A stretch of 64,000 bases of DNA from VSJD01 sp964617825 (GTDB lineage Bacteria > Verrucomicrobiota > Kiritimatiellia > JAAZAB01): contig CAZTWL010000017.1 of assembly GCA_964617825.1 (NCBI GenBank), positions 22,060 through 86,059 on the forward strand, given 5' to 3'. Made by a program: the position numbers and the translations under genes. Position 1 is the stretch's first letter; each line of letters starts with the position of its first letter. Below are positions 26,045 to 35,217 of this stretch, piece after piece. The notes under the pieces were generated by a model. The model made no database searches. It saw nothing but the letters and a program-made list of their open reading frames with translations, and was not told the origin of the DNA.

Positions 26045-27199
26045 ATGCGCAAGGATTTTTTGCCGTTTTCGAAACCTAGTATCACGGAAGAAGATATTCA
26101 AGCTGTAGGCGACGTGCTGCGTTCCGGTTGGATTGCCACTGGGCCGCATGCCGCCAAATTTGAACAGGAATTTGCCGCCTACGTTGGCGCCAGTGGCGCC
26201 GTGGCGTTGACTTCAGCCACCGGCGGAATGCATGTGATCCTCAAAGCCATGGGGATTGGTCCCGGCGACGAAGTCGTCACGCCGTCGATGACCTGGGCCT
26301 CAACGGTCAATCTCATCGTGCTGGCGGGCGCCCGTCCGGTTTTTGCCGATGTTGACCGCGACACGCTTATGGCCCGACCCGACCAGATCGCCACGGTGCT
26401 GACATCGAAAACAAAGCTGATTATTCCCGTCCATTTTGCGGGTGCGCCGGCGGATATGGATGCGATTCGCCAGTTGGCAGCCGGGCGCGGCATTCCAATC
26501 GTGGAGGATGCCGCCCATGCCGCCGGCACGGAATATCGAGGTCGCCGGATTGGTTCAACGGGTACCGCCATCTTCTCGTTTCACCCCATCAAGAACATAA
26601 CCTGTGGTGAAGGTGGTATGGTTTGTGCCGAGGACGCCGTTTTGCTGGATGCCGTTCGACGGCTAAAATTTCACGGACTGGGGGTGGATGCCTTTGACCG
26701 TACCATGCAGGGACGTTCCCCGCAGGCGGAAGTTGTTGAGCCGGGCTATAAATATAATCTGACCGATATCGCTGCTGTGCTTGGACGGCGCCAACTGGCG
26801 CGTTTGGACGAATTCAACCGCCGACGCGCGGAATTGGCGCAATATTATCGCCGGCGACTGGCCGAAGTGGCCGAAATCATGCCGCTCAAAGATCCCCCTT
26901 ATCCCATGCGGCATTCATGGCACCTGTTTATTGTGCGCCTGGATAGTGACCGTGCCGGTCTGAACCGCGATGTATTCATGGAACAGCTGAAAAAGAAGAA
27001 TATCGGCACGGGACTTCATTTCCGCGCCGTCCATATGCAGAAATATTACCGCGAACAGATGGGTTGCACGCGCGGAATGTTGCCGGATACGGAATGGAAT
27101 TCCGACCGGATTTGCTCCCTGCCGCTGTTCCCGGATATGCACCCGGAAGATGTTGATGACGTGGTTGTGGCGATCAAAGACGTTCTGAAGAAACGATGA
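26045..27199 (+). CDS. arnB: UDP-4-amino-4-deoxy-L-arabinose aminotransferase (DegT/DnrJ/EryC1/StrS family)
   Basis: A 384-residue protein with AGGAG four bases before the ATG. It follows E. coli ArnB closely along its length: FLPFSKPSITEEDIQAV, GWIATGP, VTPSMTWAST, PVHFAGAPADMDAIR, VEDAAHAAGT (D155, which holds the PLP ring nitrogen), FSFHPIKNITCGEGG with the PLP lysine K183, KFHGLGVDAFDR and IGTGLHFRAVHMQKYYRE. The reaction converts UDP-4-ketopentose to UDP-4-amino-4-deoxy-L-arabinose in the cytosol. arnC follows. arnA, which should supply the substrate, is not in the window. Confidence 0.88.
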   Translation: MRKDFLPFSKPSITEEDIQAVGDVLRSGWIATGPHAAKFEQEFAAYVGASGAVALTSATGGMHVILKAMGIGPGDEVVTPSMTWASTVNLIVLAGARPVFADVDRDTLMARPDQIATVLTSKTKLIIPVHFAGAPADMDAIRQLAAGRGIPIVEDAAHAAGTEYRGRRIGSTGTAIFSFHPIKNITCGEGGMVCAEDAVLLDAVRRLKFHGLGVDAFDRTMQGRSPQAEVVEPGYKYNLTDIAAVLGRRQLARLDEFNRRRAELAQYYRRRLAEVAEIMPLKDPPYPMRHSWHLFIVRLDSDRAGLNRDVFMEQLKKKNIGTGLHFRAVHMQKYYREQMGCTRGMLPDTEWNSDRICSLPLFPDMHPEDVDDVVVAIKDVLKKR

Positions 27200-27266
27200 A
27201 GGCCGGATGCTTTTGAGCTGTTGGCTTGCGTGGCAAAGACAAATTAACCCAGGAATCATAAGGACA

Positions 27267-28226
27267 ATGAATACATCCGCTCCCGTTTCGATTATTATTC
27301 CCGTTTTCAACGAGGAAGCCAACCTGCCTGACCTCATGCGCCGTACGCTAACCGTTTGCCGAGCTTTAAGCCGGCCGTTCGAAATCATCCTTGTTGACGA
27401 CGGCAGCCGGGATGCATCCCGTGACCTGATTGCGCAGGCCGTGGCAGCCAATCCGGGCGAATTGATCGGCTTGTTTTTAAACCGGAACTACGGCCAGCAT
27501 GCGGCGGTTATGGCCGGGTTTGCGCAGGCCCGGGGCGATATGGTTGTAACGCTCGATGCCGATCTGCAGAATCCGCCGGAGGAAATCACGGCGCTGGTTA
27601 AGAAAATGGATGAAGGCATGGACGTCGTCGGTTCGATTCGTGTCCCGCGAAGAGACAGCCTTTTCCGGCGTTTTTCCTCGTTCTTGGTGAATAAAATGAC
27701 GGCGCAAGTTACGGGCGTGGTCATGCACGATTACGGCTGTATGCTGCGCGCTTACCGACGCCAGGTGATCCAGGCTATGCTTCAGTGCCATGAGCGCAGC
27801 ACGTTTATTCCGGTGCTGGCCAACAGCTTCGCGCGGCGCACGGCGGAGATCGAAGTGCGTCATGCCGAACGCCAGGCCGGACAATCCAAGTATAGTTTGT
27901 GGAAACTGATCAACCTGCAGTTCGATCTCCTGACCAGCATTACAACCTTGCCGTTGCGGTTGCTGACCATTGCAGGGGTGCTGATCAGCATGCTGGGGGT
28001 TGGACTGGGCGTGCTGATCCTGGTCCTAAGGTTTATTTGGGGGCCAGAATGGGCGGCCTCGGGCGTCTTTACCCTTTTTGCCATCCTTTTCTTTTTTGTC
28101 GGCGGCCAGTTTGTTGCAATGGGATTCCTGGGCGAATATATTGGACGAATGTATCAGGATGTGCGCGGGCGGCCACGCTATTTTATCGAGAAGGTTGCCG
28201 GCAAGAGCGCACTGGAACCGACCTGA
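27267..28226 (+). CDS. arnC: Undecaprenyl-phosphate 4-amino-4-deoxy-L-arabinose (formamido) transferase, GT2
   Basis: A 319-residue protein from the ATG at 27267; the frame is open from 27207, but the conserved sequence begins at APVSIIIPVFNEE. It matches ArnC closely: LVDDGSRD, LNRNYGQHAAVMAGF, TLDADLQNPPEEI, HDYGCMLRAYRR, CHERSTFIPVLAN, QSKYSLWKLINL, then two transmembrane helices near residues 215-290 and FLGEYIGRMYQDVR. ArnC loads the modified arabinose onto undecaprenyl phosphate at the inner face of the membrane for ArnT. Close linkage to arnB and to an arnT-like gene supports the assignment. Confidence 0.85.
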   Translation: MNTSAPVSIIIPVFNEEANLPDLMRRTLTVCRALSRPFEIILVDDGSRDASRDLIAQAVAANPGELIGLFLNRNYGQHAAVMAGFAQARGDMVVTLDADLQNPPEEITALVKKMDEGMDVVGSIRVPRRDSLFRRFSSFLVNKMTAQVTGVVMHDYGCMLRAYRRQVIQAMLQCHERSTFIPVLANSFARRTAEIEVRHAERQAGQSKYSLWKLINLQFDLLTSITTLPLRLLTIAGVLISMLGVGLGVLILVLRFIWGPEWAASGVFTLFAILFFFVGGQFVAMGFLGEYIGRMYQDVRGRPRYFIEKVAGKSALEPT

Positions 28227-28420
28227 TCGTCGGGCCACACGCGCCGGCGAAAGGGCCATGTGCAGTCCTGGATTTGGCTGCAATCCAATGCGTCCGGCAT
28301 GACCTGAAGCTTGTCTGCCGGCTTGCATCGGCCAGGGGCCTCGGGTATGCTTGCCGCTTTTCGTAAATTGAAATTGATTGGTAAGATTATGGAATGGCGC
28401 TGGCCAGGGGAGTTCGCATA

Positions 28421-29722
28421 GTGGATCCACAGGCAATTCAACTTAATCAAACCATTGAGGCTGCCAGCCCGGCGGTGATTGGCATGCTCTCCCGCAAGGG
28501 ATGCGAAATTTATTTTCCTAAGCTGGGCATTCTGGCACAATCAGCCGAAGCTCAGGGACAAGCCATTAATGCCACTATCGGAATTGCGCTGGAGGAAGAT
28601 GGATCGCCCATGCATCTGGCTTGCGTCATGAACCGGCTGAATTTGCCACCCGGACAGGTTTTATCCTATGCCCCCAGTCCCGGACTCGCGGATATCCGCA
28701 AGCAATGGCAGGCTATGCTGCTCAGAAAGAATCCCGGACTGGCCGGCAAGTCATTTAGCCTGCCGGTGGTTACCAGCGCTCTTACGCATGGATTGAGTGT
28801 TTGCGGTTATCTCTTCTGTGATCCGGGCGACGAGCTTATCCTGCCGGATCTCTTCTGGGAAAATTACGAGCTGATTTTCTCCCGCGCCTGCGGTGCGCGC
28901 TTGGATTTGTTTGCAATGTTTAACTCCCAGGGCGGGTTCAATGTCGAGGGACTGCGCGGCCGCTTGCTATCCGGGCCGATCGGTAAAAAGTTGGTATGTC
29001 TCAATTTTCCCAACAATCCCACCGGCTATACGCCGACGATCAGAGAAGCCCGGGCCATTACCGTGGTCCTGCGCGAAGCTGCGGAGCGCGGCAATAAACT
29101 GGTCGTCATCCTGGACGATGCCTATTTCGGCCTCGTGTACGAACCGGACGTTTTTCAGGAATCCATTTTCAGCCTGCTCTGTGACCTGCATCCAAACCTG
29201 CTGGCGGTCAAACTGGATGGCCCGACCAAGGAGGATTATGTCTGGGGACTCCGTGTCGGTTTTATTACCTATGGAATCTGCGGTGGCGGGCCGGGTGTGT
29301 ACGATGCTCTTGCCTCCAAAACGGCCGGGATCATCCGGGGCAACATTTCCAATGCGGCCAACCTGAGTCAATCGCTGCTCCTGGGCGCCTACAGCGATGC
29401 GGAGTATGAAAAGCAAAAACAGGCAAAGTACGAATTGCTGCGCGCGCGCTATAAGCGGGTCGCGCAGATCCTGGCGGAGCATCCCGAATATGCAGAGGAA
29501 TTCGAAGCCCTACCGTTCAATTCCGGCTACTTTATGTGCGTGCGTTTGCGAAATGCTGATCCGGAACAAGTGCGCAGGAAGCTCTTAAAGGACTATGCCA
29601 CAGGTGTGATTGCCATGAGCGGCATTATCCGGCTGGCGTTTTCCGCAGTGCCGCTGGAGCAGTTGCCGGTCCTGTTCGCGAATTTATTCCGGGCGGTCCG
29701 GGATGTCGAAAATCGAGGATAA
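28421..29722 (+). CDS. PLP-dependent class I/II aminotransferase
   Basis: A 433-residue protein. I choose the GTG at 28421 because AGGGGAG lies eight bases upstream; an ATG at 28394 would add nine residues but has no ribosome site. Fold type I aminotransferase features are present: NFPNNPTGYTP, the VILDDAYFGLVYE strand with its PLP-contacting Asp, and a lysine in DGPTKEDYVWGLRVGF at the place of the Schiff-base lysine. The substrate cannot be deduced. The stop overlaps the region where dnaX begins, so the two genes are probably co-transcribed. Confidence 0.8.
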   Translation: MDPQAIQLNQTIEAASPAVIGMLSRKGCEIYFPKLGILAQSAEAQGQAINATIGIALEEDGSPMHLACVMNRLNLPPGQVLSYAPSPGLADIRKQWQAMLLRKNPGLAGKSFSLPVVTSALTHGLSVCGYLFCDPGDELILPDLFWENYELIFSRACGARLDLFAMFNSQGGFNVEGLRGRLLSGPIGKKLVCLNFPNNPTGYTPTIREARAITVVLREAAERGNKLVVILDDAYFGLVYEPDVFQESIFSLLCDLHPNLLAVKLDGPTKEDYVWGLRVGFITYGICGGGPGVYDALASKTAGIIRGNISNAANLSQSLLLGAYSDAEYEKQKQAKYELLRARYKRVAQILAEHPEYAEEFEALPFNSGYFMCVRLRNADPEQVRRKLLKDYATGVIAMSGIIRLAFSAVPLEQLPVLFANLFRAVRDVENRG

Positions 29723-29727
29723 TGGTC

Positions 29728-31416
29728 ATGGCCTATGAAGTACTAGCGCGTAAGTGGCGGCCCCGGCAGTTTGCGGATGTCGTCGGTCAGGATCACGTAA
29801 TTCAGACGCTGACCAACGCGATCAAGAAAAATCGGGTGGCGCACGCCTACCTTTTCGTGGGGCCGCGTGGGATCGGCAAAACCTCCATTGCACGAATTTT
29901 TGCCAAGGCCCTCAATTGCAAGAAGGGGATGACGCCAAATCCGTGCGACCAATGCGACGCGTGCAACGAAATCACGGCAGGATCCAGCCTTGATGTGCAT
30001 GAACTCGATGCCGCCTCGAATCGCGGCATCGACGAGATTCGCGCCCTGCGTGACACCATCAAGTACATGCCGACCCAGCGTTTTAAGATTTACATCATTG
30101 ACGAGGTCCATATGCTCACGACGGAGGCATTCAATGCTCTCCTGAAGACCCTCGAGGAGCCGCCGGCGCATATCAAGTTTTTCATGGCCACCACCGAGCC
30201 GCAGAAAATACCAGCCACTATTTTGTCGCGTTGCCAAAGGTTCGATCTGCGGCGCATTCCGTCCGGTTTGTTAATTGAACGTTTGCGCCTGATTGCCCAG
30301 TCGGAAGGCGTCAAGATCGATGATGACGCCGTGCTGGCCGTTGCCCGGGCGGCCGAAGGCGGACTGCGTGATGCCGAATCGGCTCTGGATCAACTGATTT
30401 CGTTTCAGGGCAATGATATCCACGAGCAGGATGTCCTCTCCGTGTTCGGCTTGGTTTCGCGTCAAACGCTGGAAAGTCTTTCGACAGCCCTACTGCAAGG
30501 TGATATTTCCAGCGTGATTCAGCAGGTTGAGGATTTGGATAAGAGCGGGAAGGATATGCAGCGACTCATGCAGGAACTCCTGGAACATAGCCGCAATCTG
30601 CTCGTATATCTGCAGGCTGGCAGCGGCCTGGCGGCTTTGGATTTGACGCCTGCCCAGGTGACCACCTTGAAAACACAGGCGCCGCTGACGCAGGTGGACC
30701 GGCTTTTGCGGATTACAGACATTCTGATGGAAACCATGGACCGCTTGCCATATGCGCTTTCAAAAAAAACGCTCCTGGAAACTGCTTTAATCCGCTGTGC
30801 GCGTGCCGCAGTTGTCGTTTCGCTGGATGAAATCCTGCGGCGCATCGATGAATTGAAACGCAGCCTGGAGGATAATGGCGCCGCGCCACAGATGGGGGCG
30901 GAGGTTGCCGCGCAGGTTGTTACCGCGCCTCAGCAAAAATCCGCGGCAACCGGCAAGCCGAAGATCGTCGAGCCGATCGTTAACGAACTGGCTCATGTGG
31001 TCAAGATCTGGCCGGAGATCGTCGAGAAGGTCGGGAAATCGGTGGCATTGGCCAAAGGCTGTCTGCTCGATGCGCGGCCGGTGGCTATCATGCGTGAAAG
31101 CATGACGATCGGCTTTGACCCGGAATTTGCCGCGCATATGGAACAAGCCGGTCAGCCGCGAACGCGCGCTGCCCTGCAGAAGTGCCTGAACGATGTGTTG
31201 GGGCGTTCCATTACGGTGGAATTTAAGTTGCTGACCGAGTGCCCGTTGCCTGAAGCGAAGAAGCCTGCGGCAGATGCGCATTCCCCGGCTGGAGCAGCGC
31301 GGATGGCACCAGCCGGCAAGCCCACTCTTCAACAAAAGCAAAAATGGTTCAAGGATCCGGCCGTGCAGAAAACGATGGATATGTTCAACGGAGATATTCA
31401 GGAAGTCAGGGAATAG
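29728..31416 (+). CDS. dnaX: DNA polymerase III subunit gamma/tau
   Basis: A 562-residue clamp-loader ATPase. The ATG at 29728 gives the standard N-terminus MAYEVLARKWRPRQFADVVGQ and lies eight bases after GAGGA; an ATG at 29722 overlapping the upstream stop is too close to that site. Walker A is GPRGIGKT (about 45-52); the zinc site is C64, C73, C76 and C79; Walker B is IIDEVHML near residue 125; the sensor and arginine-finger region is FMATTEPQKIPATILSRCQRF. The C-terminal third is a tau-type extension. It opens the classic dnaX-ybaB-recR order. I see no clear frameshift signal for a separate gamma form. Confidence 0.95.
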   Translation: MAYEVLARKWRPRQFADVVGQDHVIQTLTNAIKKNRVAHAYLFVGPRGIGKTSIARIFAKALNCKKGMTPNPCDQCDACNEITAGSSLDVHELDAASNRGIDEIRALRDTIKYMPTQRFKIYIIDEVHMLTTEAFNALLKTLEEPPAHIKFFMATTEPQKIPATILSRCQRFDLRRIPSGLLIERLRLIAQSEGVKIDDDAVLAVARAAEGGLRDAESALDQLISFQGNDIHEQDVLSVFGLVSRQTLESLSTALLQGDISSVIQQVEDLDKSGKDMQRLMQELLEHSRNLLVYLQAGSGLAALDLTPAQVTTLKTQAPLTQVDRLLRITDILMETMDRLPYALSKKTLLETALIRCARAAVVVSLDEILRRIDELKRSLEDNGAAPQMGAEVAAQVVTAPQQKSAATGKPKIVEPIVNELAHVVKIWPEIVEKVGKSVALAKGCLLDARPVAIMRESMTIGFDPEFAAHMEQAGQPRTRAALQKCLNDVLGRSITVEFKLLTECPLPEAKKPAADAHSPAGAARMAPAGKPTLQQKQKWFKDPAVQKTMDMFNGDIQEVRE

Positions 31417-31543
31417 GAAAATTTCAAATGAATGCCAGATGCCTGAATGGAGAAGGGCATCATATCCGTTCAATCAGTGGTTGAGTGCGTTGGTTGCCGG
31501 GCATAAACCCGCATTCGACAACAAAAAAGGAGAATGCAAGCAG

Positions 31544-31867
31544 ATGACGAATATTCTGAAGATGATCAAAGATGCAGCAGGCATGCAGAAAAACATGAAG
31601 AAGATGCAGGCCCAACTGCGGGCCAAGACGATCGAGTTTTCAAGCGGCAATGGCCTGGTGACAGTCACGGCCCGCGGAGATGCCTCGATTGCCGCTATAC
31701 GCATCGATCCCCGCGCTATGGATGCAACGCGGCCGGCGGCGCTGGAAAAACTGGTTTTGACGGCCGTCGAGGGCGCGCTGGAAGCGGCAAAAAAAATGAG
31801 CGCCGAAGACATGCGGGCAATGATCGGCGAGATGGGGTTGCCGAACATTCCCGGATTGGGCCTGTGA
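31544..31867 (+). CDS. ybaB: YbaB/EbfC-family nucleoid-associated protein
   Basis: A 107-residue protein from the ATG at 31544; AAGGAGA lies about ten bases upstream. The sequence (MTNILKMIKDAAGMQKNMKKMQ, then LVTVTARGDASIAAIRIDP and a C-terminal Met-rich helix) matches the YbaB/EbfC family, small dimeric tweezer-shaped DNA-binding proteins. Position between dnaX and recR is the usual one. The 127 bases before it hold no other gene. Confidence 0.92.
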   Translation: MTNILKMIKDAAGMQKNMKKMQAQLRAKTIEFSSGNGLVTVTARGDASIAAIRIDPRAMDATRPAALEKLVLTAVEGALEAAKKMSAEDMRAMIGEMGLPNIPGLGL

Positions 31868-31900
31868 TCCGGATGACGGCTAAAAAAGCGGACGGCTTAT

Positions 31901-32503
31901 ATGAAGACATTCCCGTCCCTCGATAGAGCAATTGCCTGCTTTAGTAAACTGCCGGGCATCGGCCGGCGTTCGGCGGAACGGATGGCAATGAAACTGGTCG
32001 GCGATCGGGCCGGCCTTCTCAAGGATTTGATTGTTGCCCTGCAGGCGATAGCTGAACAAATCGGGTGCTGCTCGCGCTGCGGCGCATTGACCACGCGCGA
32101 TCAAGATCCTTGCCGGTTTTGCACCGATGCCAATCGGGATGGCAGCGTGCTATGCGTGGTGGAAGATCCTTCCGATGTCCTGCAGATCGAAAATGCGGGC
32201 GGCTATCGCGGGCGTTATCACGTGCTTATGGGCAAGCTGTCGCCCATGCAAGGAACTGGCGTCGGCCAACTCCGCCTGGATGCCCTGACGTTGCGTCTGA
32301 AATCGGAGCCGATTCGGGAAGTGATTCTGGCGCTTAATGCGGATGTGGAAAGCGAGGCAACGGCCAGCATGATTCGCGATTTGCTGGCCGGAAGCACCGT
32401 CAAAGTGACCCGGCCGGCCATGGGTATTCCCGCCGGCAGCGGCATTGCCTATTCGGATGCGGTTACGCTGGCGCGTGCAATCGGCAGTCGCCAGCCGTTT
32501 TGA
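31901..32503 (+). CDS. recR: Recombination mediator protein RecR
   Basis: A 200-residue protein of standard RecR length. Order of features: helix-hairpin-helix (LPGIGRRSAERMAMKL), a four-cysteine zinc site (C57, C60, C71, C74), a Toprim domain starting at LCVVEDPSDVLQIE, and a C-terminal end PAMGIPAGSGIAYSDAVTLARAIGSR. RecR works with RecO (and RecF in some species) to load RecA at gaps. No clear ribosome site precedes the ATG at 31901, 33 bases after ybaB, so translation may depend on the upstream gene. Confidence 0.95.
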   Translation: MKTFPSLDRAIACFSKLPGIGRRSAERMAMKLVGDRAGLLKDLIVALQAIAEQIGCCSRCGALTTRDQDPCRFCTDANRDGSVLCVVEDPSDVLQIENAGGYRGRYHVLMGKLSPMQGTGVGQLRLDALTLRLKSEPIREVILALNADVESEATASMIRDLLAGSTVKVTRPAMGIPAGSGIAYSDAVTLARAIGSRQPF

Positions 32504-32606
32504 TGCATTGTCAATCTTGTGCTAACCAATTGTTTGGGAATGGATGCAAACGGTGATCATGTGATGCGATCCTAAGTTTGTCGATTTGTGAGACTTGTCC
32601 GTTCCC

Positions 32607-32636
32607 TTGAAAGGGGCTCAACTTAAGAGATAAAAA
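32607..32636 (+). promoter_or_regulatory. Possible sigma70-type promoter upstream of yggS
   Basis: TTGAAA (32607-32612) and TAAAAA (32631-32636) are 18 bases apart in the 226-base gap between recR and yggS. The -10 match is four of six, and the leader would be about 90 bases, so this is tentative. Nothing else is evident in this gap. Confidence 0.3.
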
Positions 32637-32729
32637 TTTTCGGTAATTTCCCTTGCACGATTCTCTGCCTTAGGCGAGGGCTTTGAACCACTGATGTGAT
32701 ATTATTCATGACGTGAACACCAAGTTGCT

Positions 32730-33422
32730 ATGAGCACAATCTTTGAAGAAAATCTTTCCCGGATCCGCGAGCGTATTCAGGCAGCTTGTGAAAGGGTGGG
32801 GCGCCGTCCGGAAGATGTGCGCATCCTGGCCGTGTCCAAAACCCGCGGCCCGGACTATATTCGGGAAGCTGCCGATGCCGGATTGCTGGATTTTGGCGAG
32901 AATCGCGTGCAGGAAGCCCGGCAAAAAATCTCGCTGTGTTCAACCTCGTTGACTTGGCATCTGATTGGTCATCTGCAGTCGAACAAGGTCAAGGATGCGG
33001 TGAAACTGTTTCATTCGATCCAATCGGTGGATTCATTAAAACTGCTTCTGGCTATCGAGCGCGCCGCCGAGGCGGAAGGGCGTATCATGCCTGTGTTTCT
33101 GGAAGTCAATGTGTCTGGCGAAAGCAGCAAATTCGGGCTAGCCCCGGGAGCCGTTCCCGAACTATTACAGGCGGCAAATAGCTTGCGCAGGGTTGAAATT
33201 CGGGGGCTATTGACCATCCCGCCGGTGGCGGAAGATCCGGAGAAAGCGCGGCCTTTTTTCCGTGCCCTGCGCGAGCACCGTGACCGCTGGCGGCAGGAAA
33301 CCGGTTTTGAGTTGCGCGAATTGTCCATGGGAATGTCCCATGATTTTGAGATTGCCGTGGAGGAAGGCGCCACATGGATTCGACTGGGTTCCATTCTCTT
33401 CGGGAAAAGGAATACATTATGA
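32730..33422 (+). CDS. yggS: YggS/YBL036C-family PLP homeostasis protein
   Basis: A 230-residue single-domain PLP-binding protein of the alanine-racemase-barrel type. Diagnostic blocks are RILAVSKTRG with the PLP lysine K37, FGENRVQEARQK, WHLIGHLQSNKVKDAVKLF, IQSVDSLKL, VFLEVNVSGESSKFG and the end LSMGMSHDFEIAVEEGATW. Members buffer free PLP and are not known to be enzymes. Its stop overlaps the proC start (ATGA), the usual yggS-proC arrangement. Confidence 0.93.
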   Translation: MSTIFEENLSRIRERIQAACERVGRRPEDVRILAVSKTRGPDYIREAADAGLLDFGENRVQEARQKISLCSTSLTWHLIGHLQSNKVKDAVKLFHSIQSVDSLKLLLAIERAAEAEGRIMPVFLEVNVSGESSKFGLAPGAVPELLQAANSLRRVEIRGLLTIPPVAEDPEKARPFFRALREHRDRWRQETGFELRELSMGMSHDFEIAVEEGATWIRLGSILFGKRNTL

Positions 33423-34252
33423 GTGCTTCGTTATCACCAGAATTGATGCTTACTTTTGTCGGCGCCGGCAATATGGCCGAGGCCCTGGTCCGGGGAATCA
33501 TACGGGCAAAGCTGCTTGCCGCCCGGTGTCTGCGGGTGACAGATACGGAACGGCGGCGCCTGGATCATTTTCAGGCTGCTTTTAGCGTCACGGGCTTCGA
33601 ACGTAATGCCGATGGTGTCCGGGGGGTGCAGGTAGTGGTTCTGGCGGTTAAACCGCAAGTTATGCCTGATGTTCTCAGGGATATCGGCGCGCATCTTGAC
33701 CCCGCGACGCTGGTTGTCAGCATTGCGGCAGGCATTACCACAAAACGTCTGCAACAACATTTGCCGGCCGGCCAGCGAGTTGTGCGCGTCATGCCCAATA
33801 TGCCGGCGCTGGCGGGCGTCGGCGTTTCGGCGTATTGTCTGGGTGCTTCCGCATCCGAAGAAGATGCAATCTTGGTGGATGCCCTCTTTAAATCGGTGGG
33901 CACTGTGGTACGATTGGATGAAAAGCATTTGGATGCGGTAACCGCCTTGAGCGGCAGCGGGCCGGCGTATGTTTTTTTTCTGGCCGAATGCATGCTGCAA
34001 GCCGGCTGTGAAATGGGGCTTGACCGGGTAACTGCCAAGACCTTAACTCTGGGAACAATCCGCGGTGCAGCGTGTTTGCTGGAAGAAACCGGTCCGGAAC
34101 CGGAGGAGTTGCGCCGCCGGGTCACATCCAAGGGCGGGACAACGGCGGCGGCCCTGAGCGTGCTCGAAGCCGGCCGTGTGAAGGATGTCTTTGTTCAAGC
34201 CATTCAGGCGGCGCAAAAGCGATCCGGGGAATTGTCGTCCGGAAATGCTTGA
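33419..34252 (+). CDS. proC: Pyrroline-5-carboxylate reductase
   Basis: A 277-residue protein. The ATG at 33419 overlaps the yggS stop by four bases and follows AAGGAA at six bases, which settles the start. It shows the N-terminal Rossmann motif FVGAGNMAEALVRG, VVLAVKPQVM, SIAAGITTKRLQ, VRVMPNMPALAGVGV and the C-terminal dimer/active-site block ALSGSGPAYVFF followed by VTSKGGTTAAALSVLE. It makes the last step of proline synthesis with NAD(P)H in the cytosol. Confidence 0.95.
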   Translation: MSASLSPELMLTFVGAGNMAEALVRGIIRAKLLAARCLRVTDTERRRLDHFQAAFSVTGFERNADGVRGVQVVVLAVKPQVMPDVLRDIGAHLDPATLVVSIAAGITTKRLQQHLPAGQRVVRVMPNMPALAGVGVSAYCLGASASEEDAILVDALFKSVGTVVRLDEKHLDAVTALSGSGPAYVFFLAECMLQAGCEMGLDRVTAKTLTLGTIRGAACLLEETGPEPEELRRRVTSKGGTTAAALSVLEAGRVKDVFVQAIQAAQKRSGELSSGNA

Positions 34253-34299
34253 TTGAGAAAGAAAAAGGACGATGTTCAACGTTTGCCCAGGAATCGTCA

Positions 34300-35217
34300 A
34301 TGACTGCTATAAACAAAGAAAAAATCTGGTATGGATGGATGCCTTGCGCCGGGTTGGCGTTTGTGCTTTGGGCGTTTAATGTTCTGCCGGCAAAGGCTGA
34401 ACCGGACCAGATTCCGGCTGTGACGAATCAGTCCGTCTTAACCGCAACCAACCGCCCGGCACTGTGGTTTCCTGTCGGGGAACAGATATTTTACAAGGTC
34501 CAATGGGGTGTCTGGATTGTAGCCGAATCCAAAGTTGCCAGCGAGTATATCGAGGAAGACGGCCGCGAACTGTTGGCCATTCGGGTGACTACGCATACCA
34601 AAAGCATCATGTCAACGTTTTATCCCGTGGATGATTTCATCGAAAGCGTGGTGGATCCGGTGACATTCCTCCCAATCCGCTTTACCAAGCGGCTCAGCGA
34701 AGGGCGCTACCGGCTGCACGAAATAACGACCTTTGACCACAAAAATAAGATGGCGCACTGGAAGCATCTTTTGAAAAACGAAAGCAAGGATTTTGCCATC
34801 GATGCCGACACGCGCGACCTGATCAGCTACATGTTTTATATGCGCTCGCATAAATTCGAACCTGGCAAACATTATGATTTTCGCGTCATGGCGGATGAAA
34901 AACTTTACGATCTTTTGGTGGATGCCCGCAACATTGAAACCCTGGACATTGGTGATTATTCCAAAATCCGGACATTGAAACTCGATCCTGAGGCCAAGTT
35001 CCACGGATTATTCGTGCGTGTCGGCAAACTGGAAGTCTGGATATCGGATGATGAGCGCTGTCTGTGCGTTCGGGCCATAGCCAGGGCCCCGATTATCGGA
35101 ACGATCCGTTTGCTCGTTGATCACGTCGAGGGCCCCGGCGACGATTATTGGACGCATCCGGGCGATGCCAAGTATCCGCAAGTTGCACGCAAACCGGTGG
35201 AGGGCGCAAGCAAGTGA
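34300..35217 (+). CDS. DUF3108 domain exported protein
   Basis: A 305-residue protein from the ATG at 34300 with CAGGA seven bases upstream. An N-terminal hydrophobic segment ending LPAKAEPD looks like a signal peptide. The DUF3108 hallmark FPVGEQIFYKVQWGVWIVAES follows, then beta-strand-rich sequence (SIMSTFYPVDDFIESVVDP, HYDFRVMADEKLYDL, VWISDDERCLCVRA). DUF3108 proteins are periplasmic with unknown function. The stop overlaps the GTG start of the heptose kinase (GTGA), so a link to envelope sugar synthesis is possible but unproven. Confidence 0.85.
   Translation: MTAINKEKIWYGWMPCAGLAFVLWAFNVLPAKAEPDQIPAVTNQSVLTATNRPALWFPVGEQIFYKVQWGVWIVAESKVASEYIEEDGRELLAIRVTTHTKSIMSTFYPVDDFIESVVDPVTFLPIRFTKRLSEGRYRLHEITTFDHKNKMAHWKHLLKNESKDFAIDADTRDLISYMFYMRSHKFEPGKHYDFRVMADEKLYDLLVDARNIETLDIGDYSKIRTLKLDPEAKFHGLFVRVGKLEVWISDDERCLCVRAIARAPIIGTIRLLVDHVEGPGDDYWTHPGDAKYPQVARKPVEGASK

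Noticed and set aside
34072..34299. N-terminal extension of the DUF3108 gene over the end of proC
   Set aside because: It overlaps coding sequence of proC in another frame and would hide the signal peptide.
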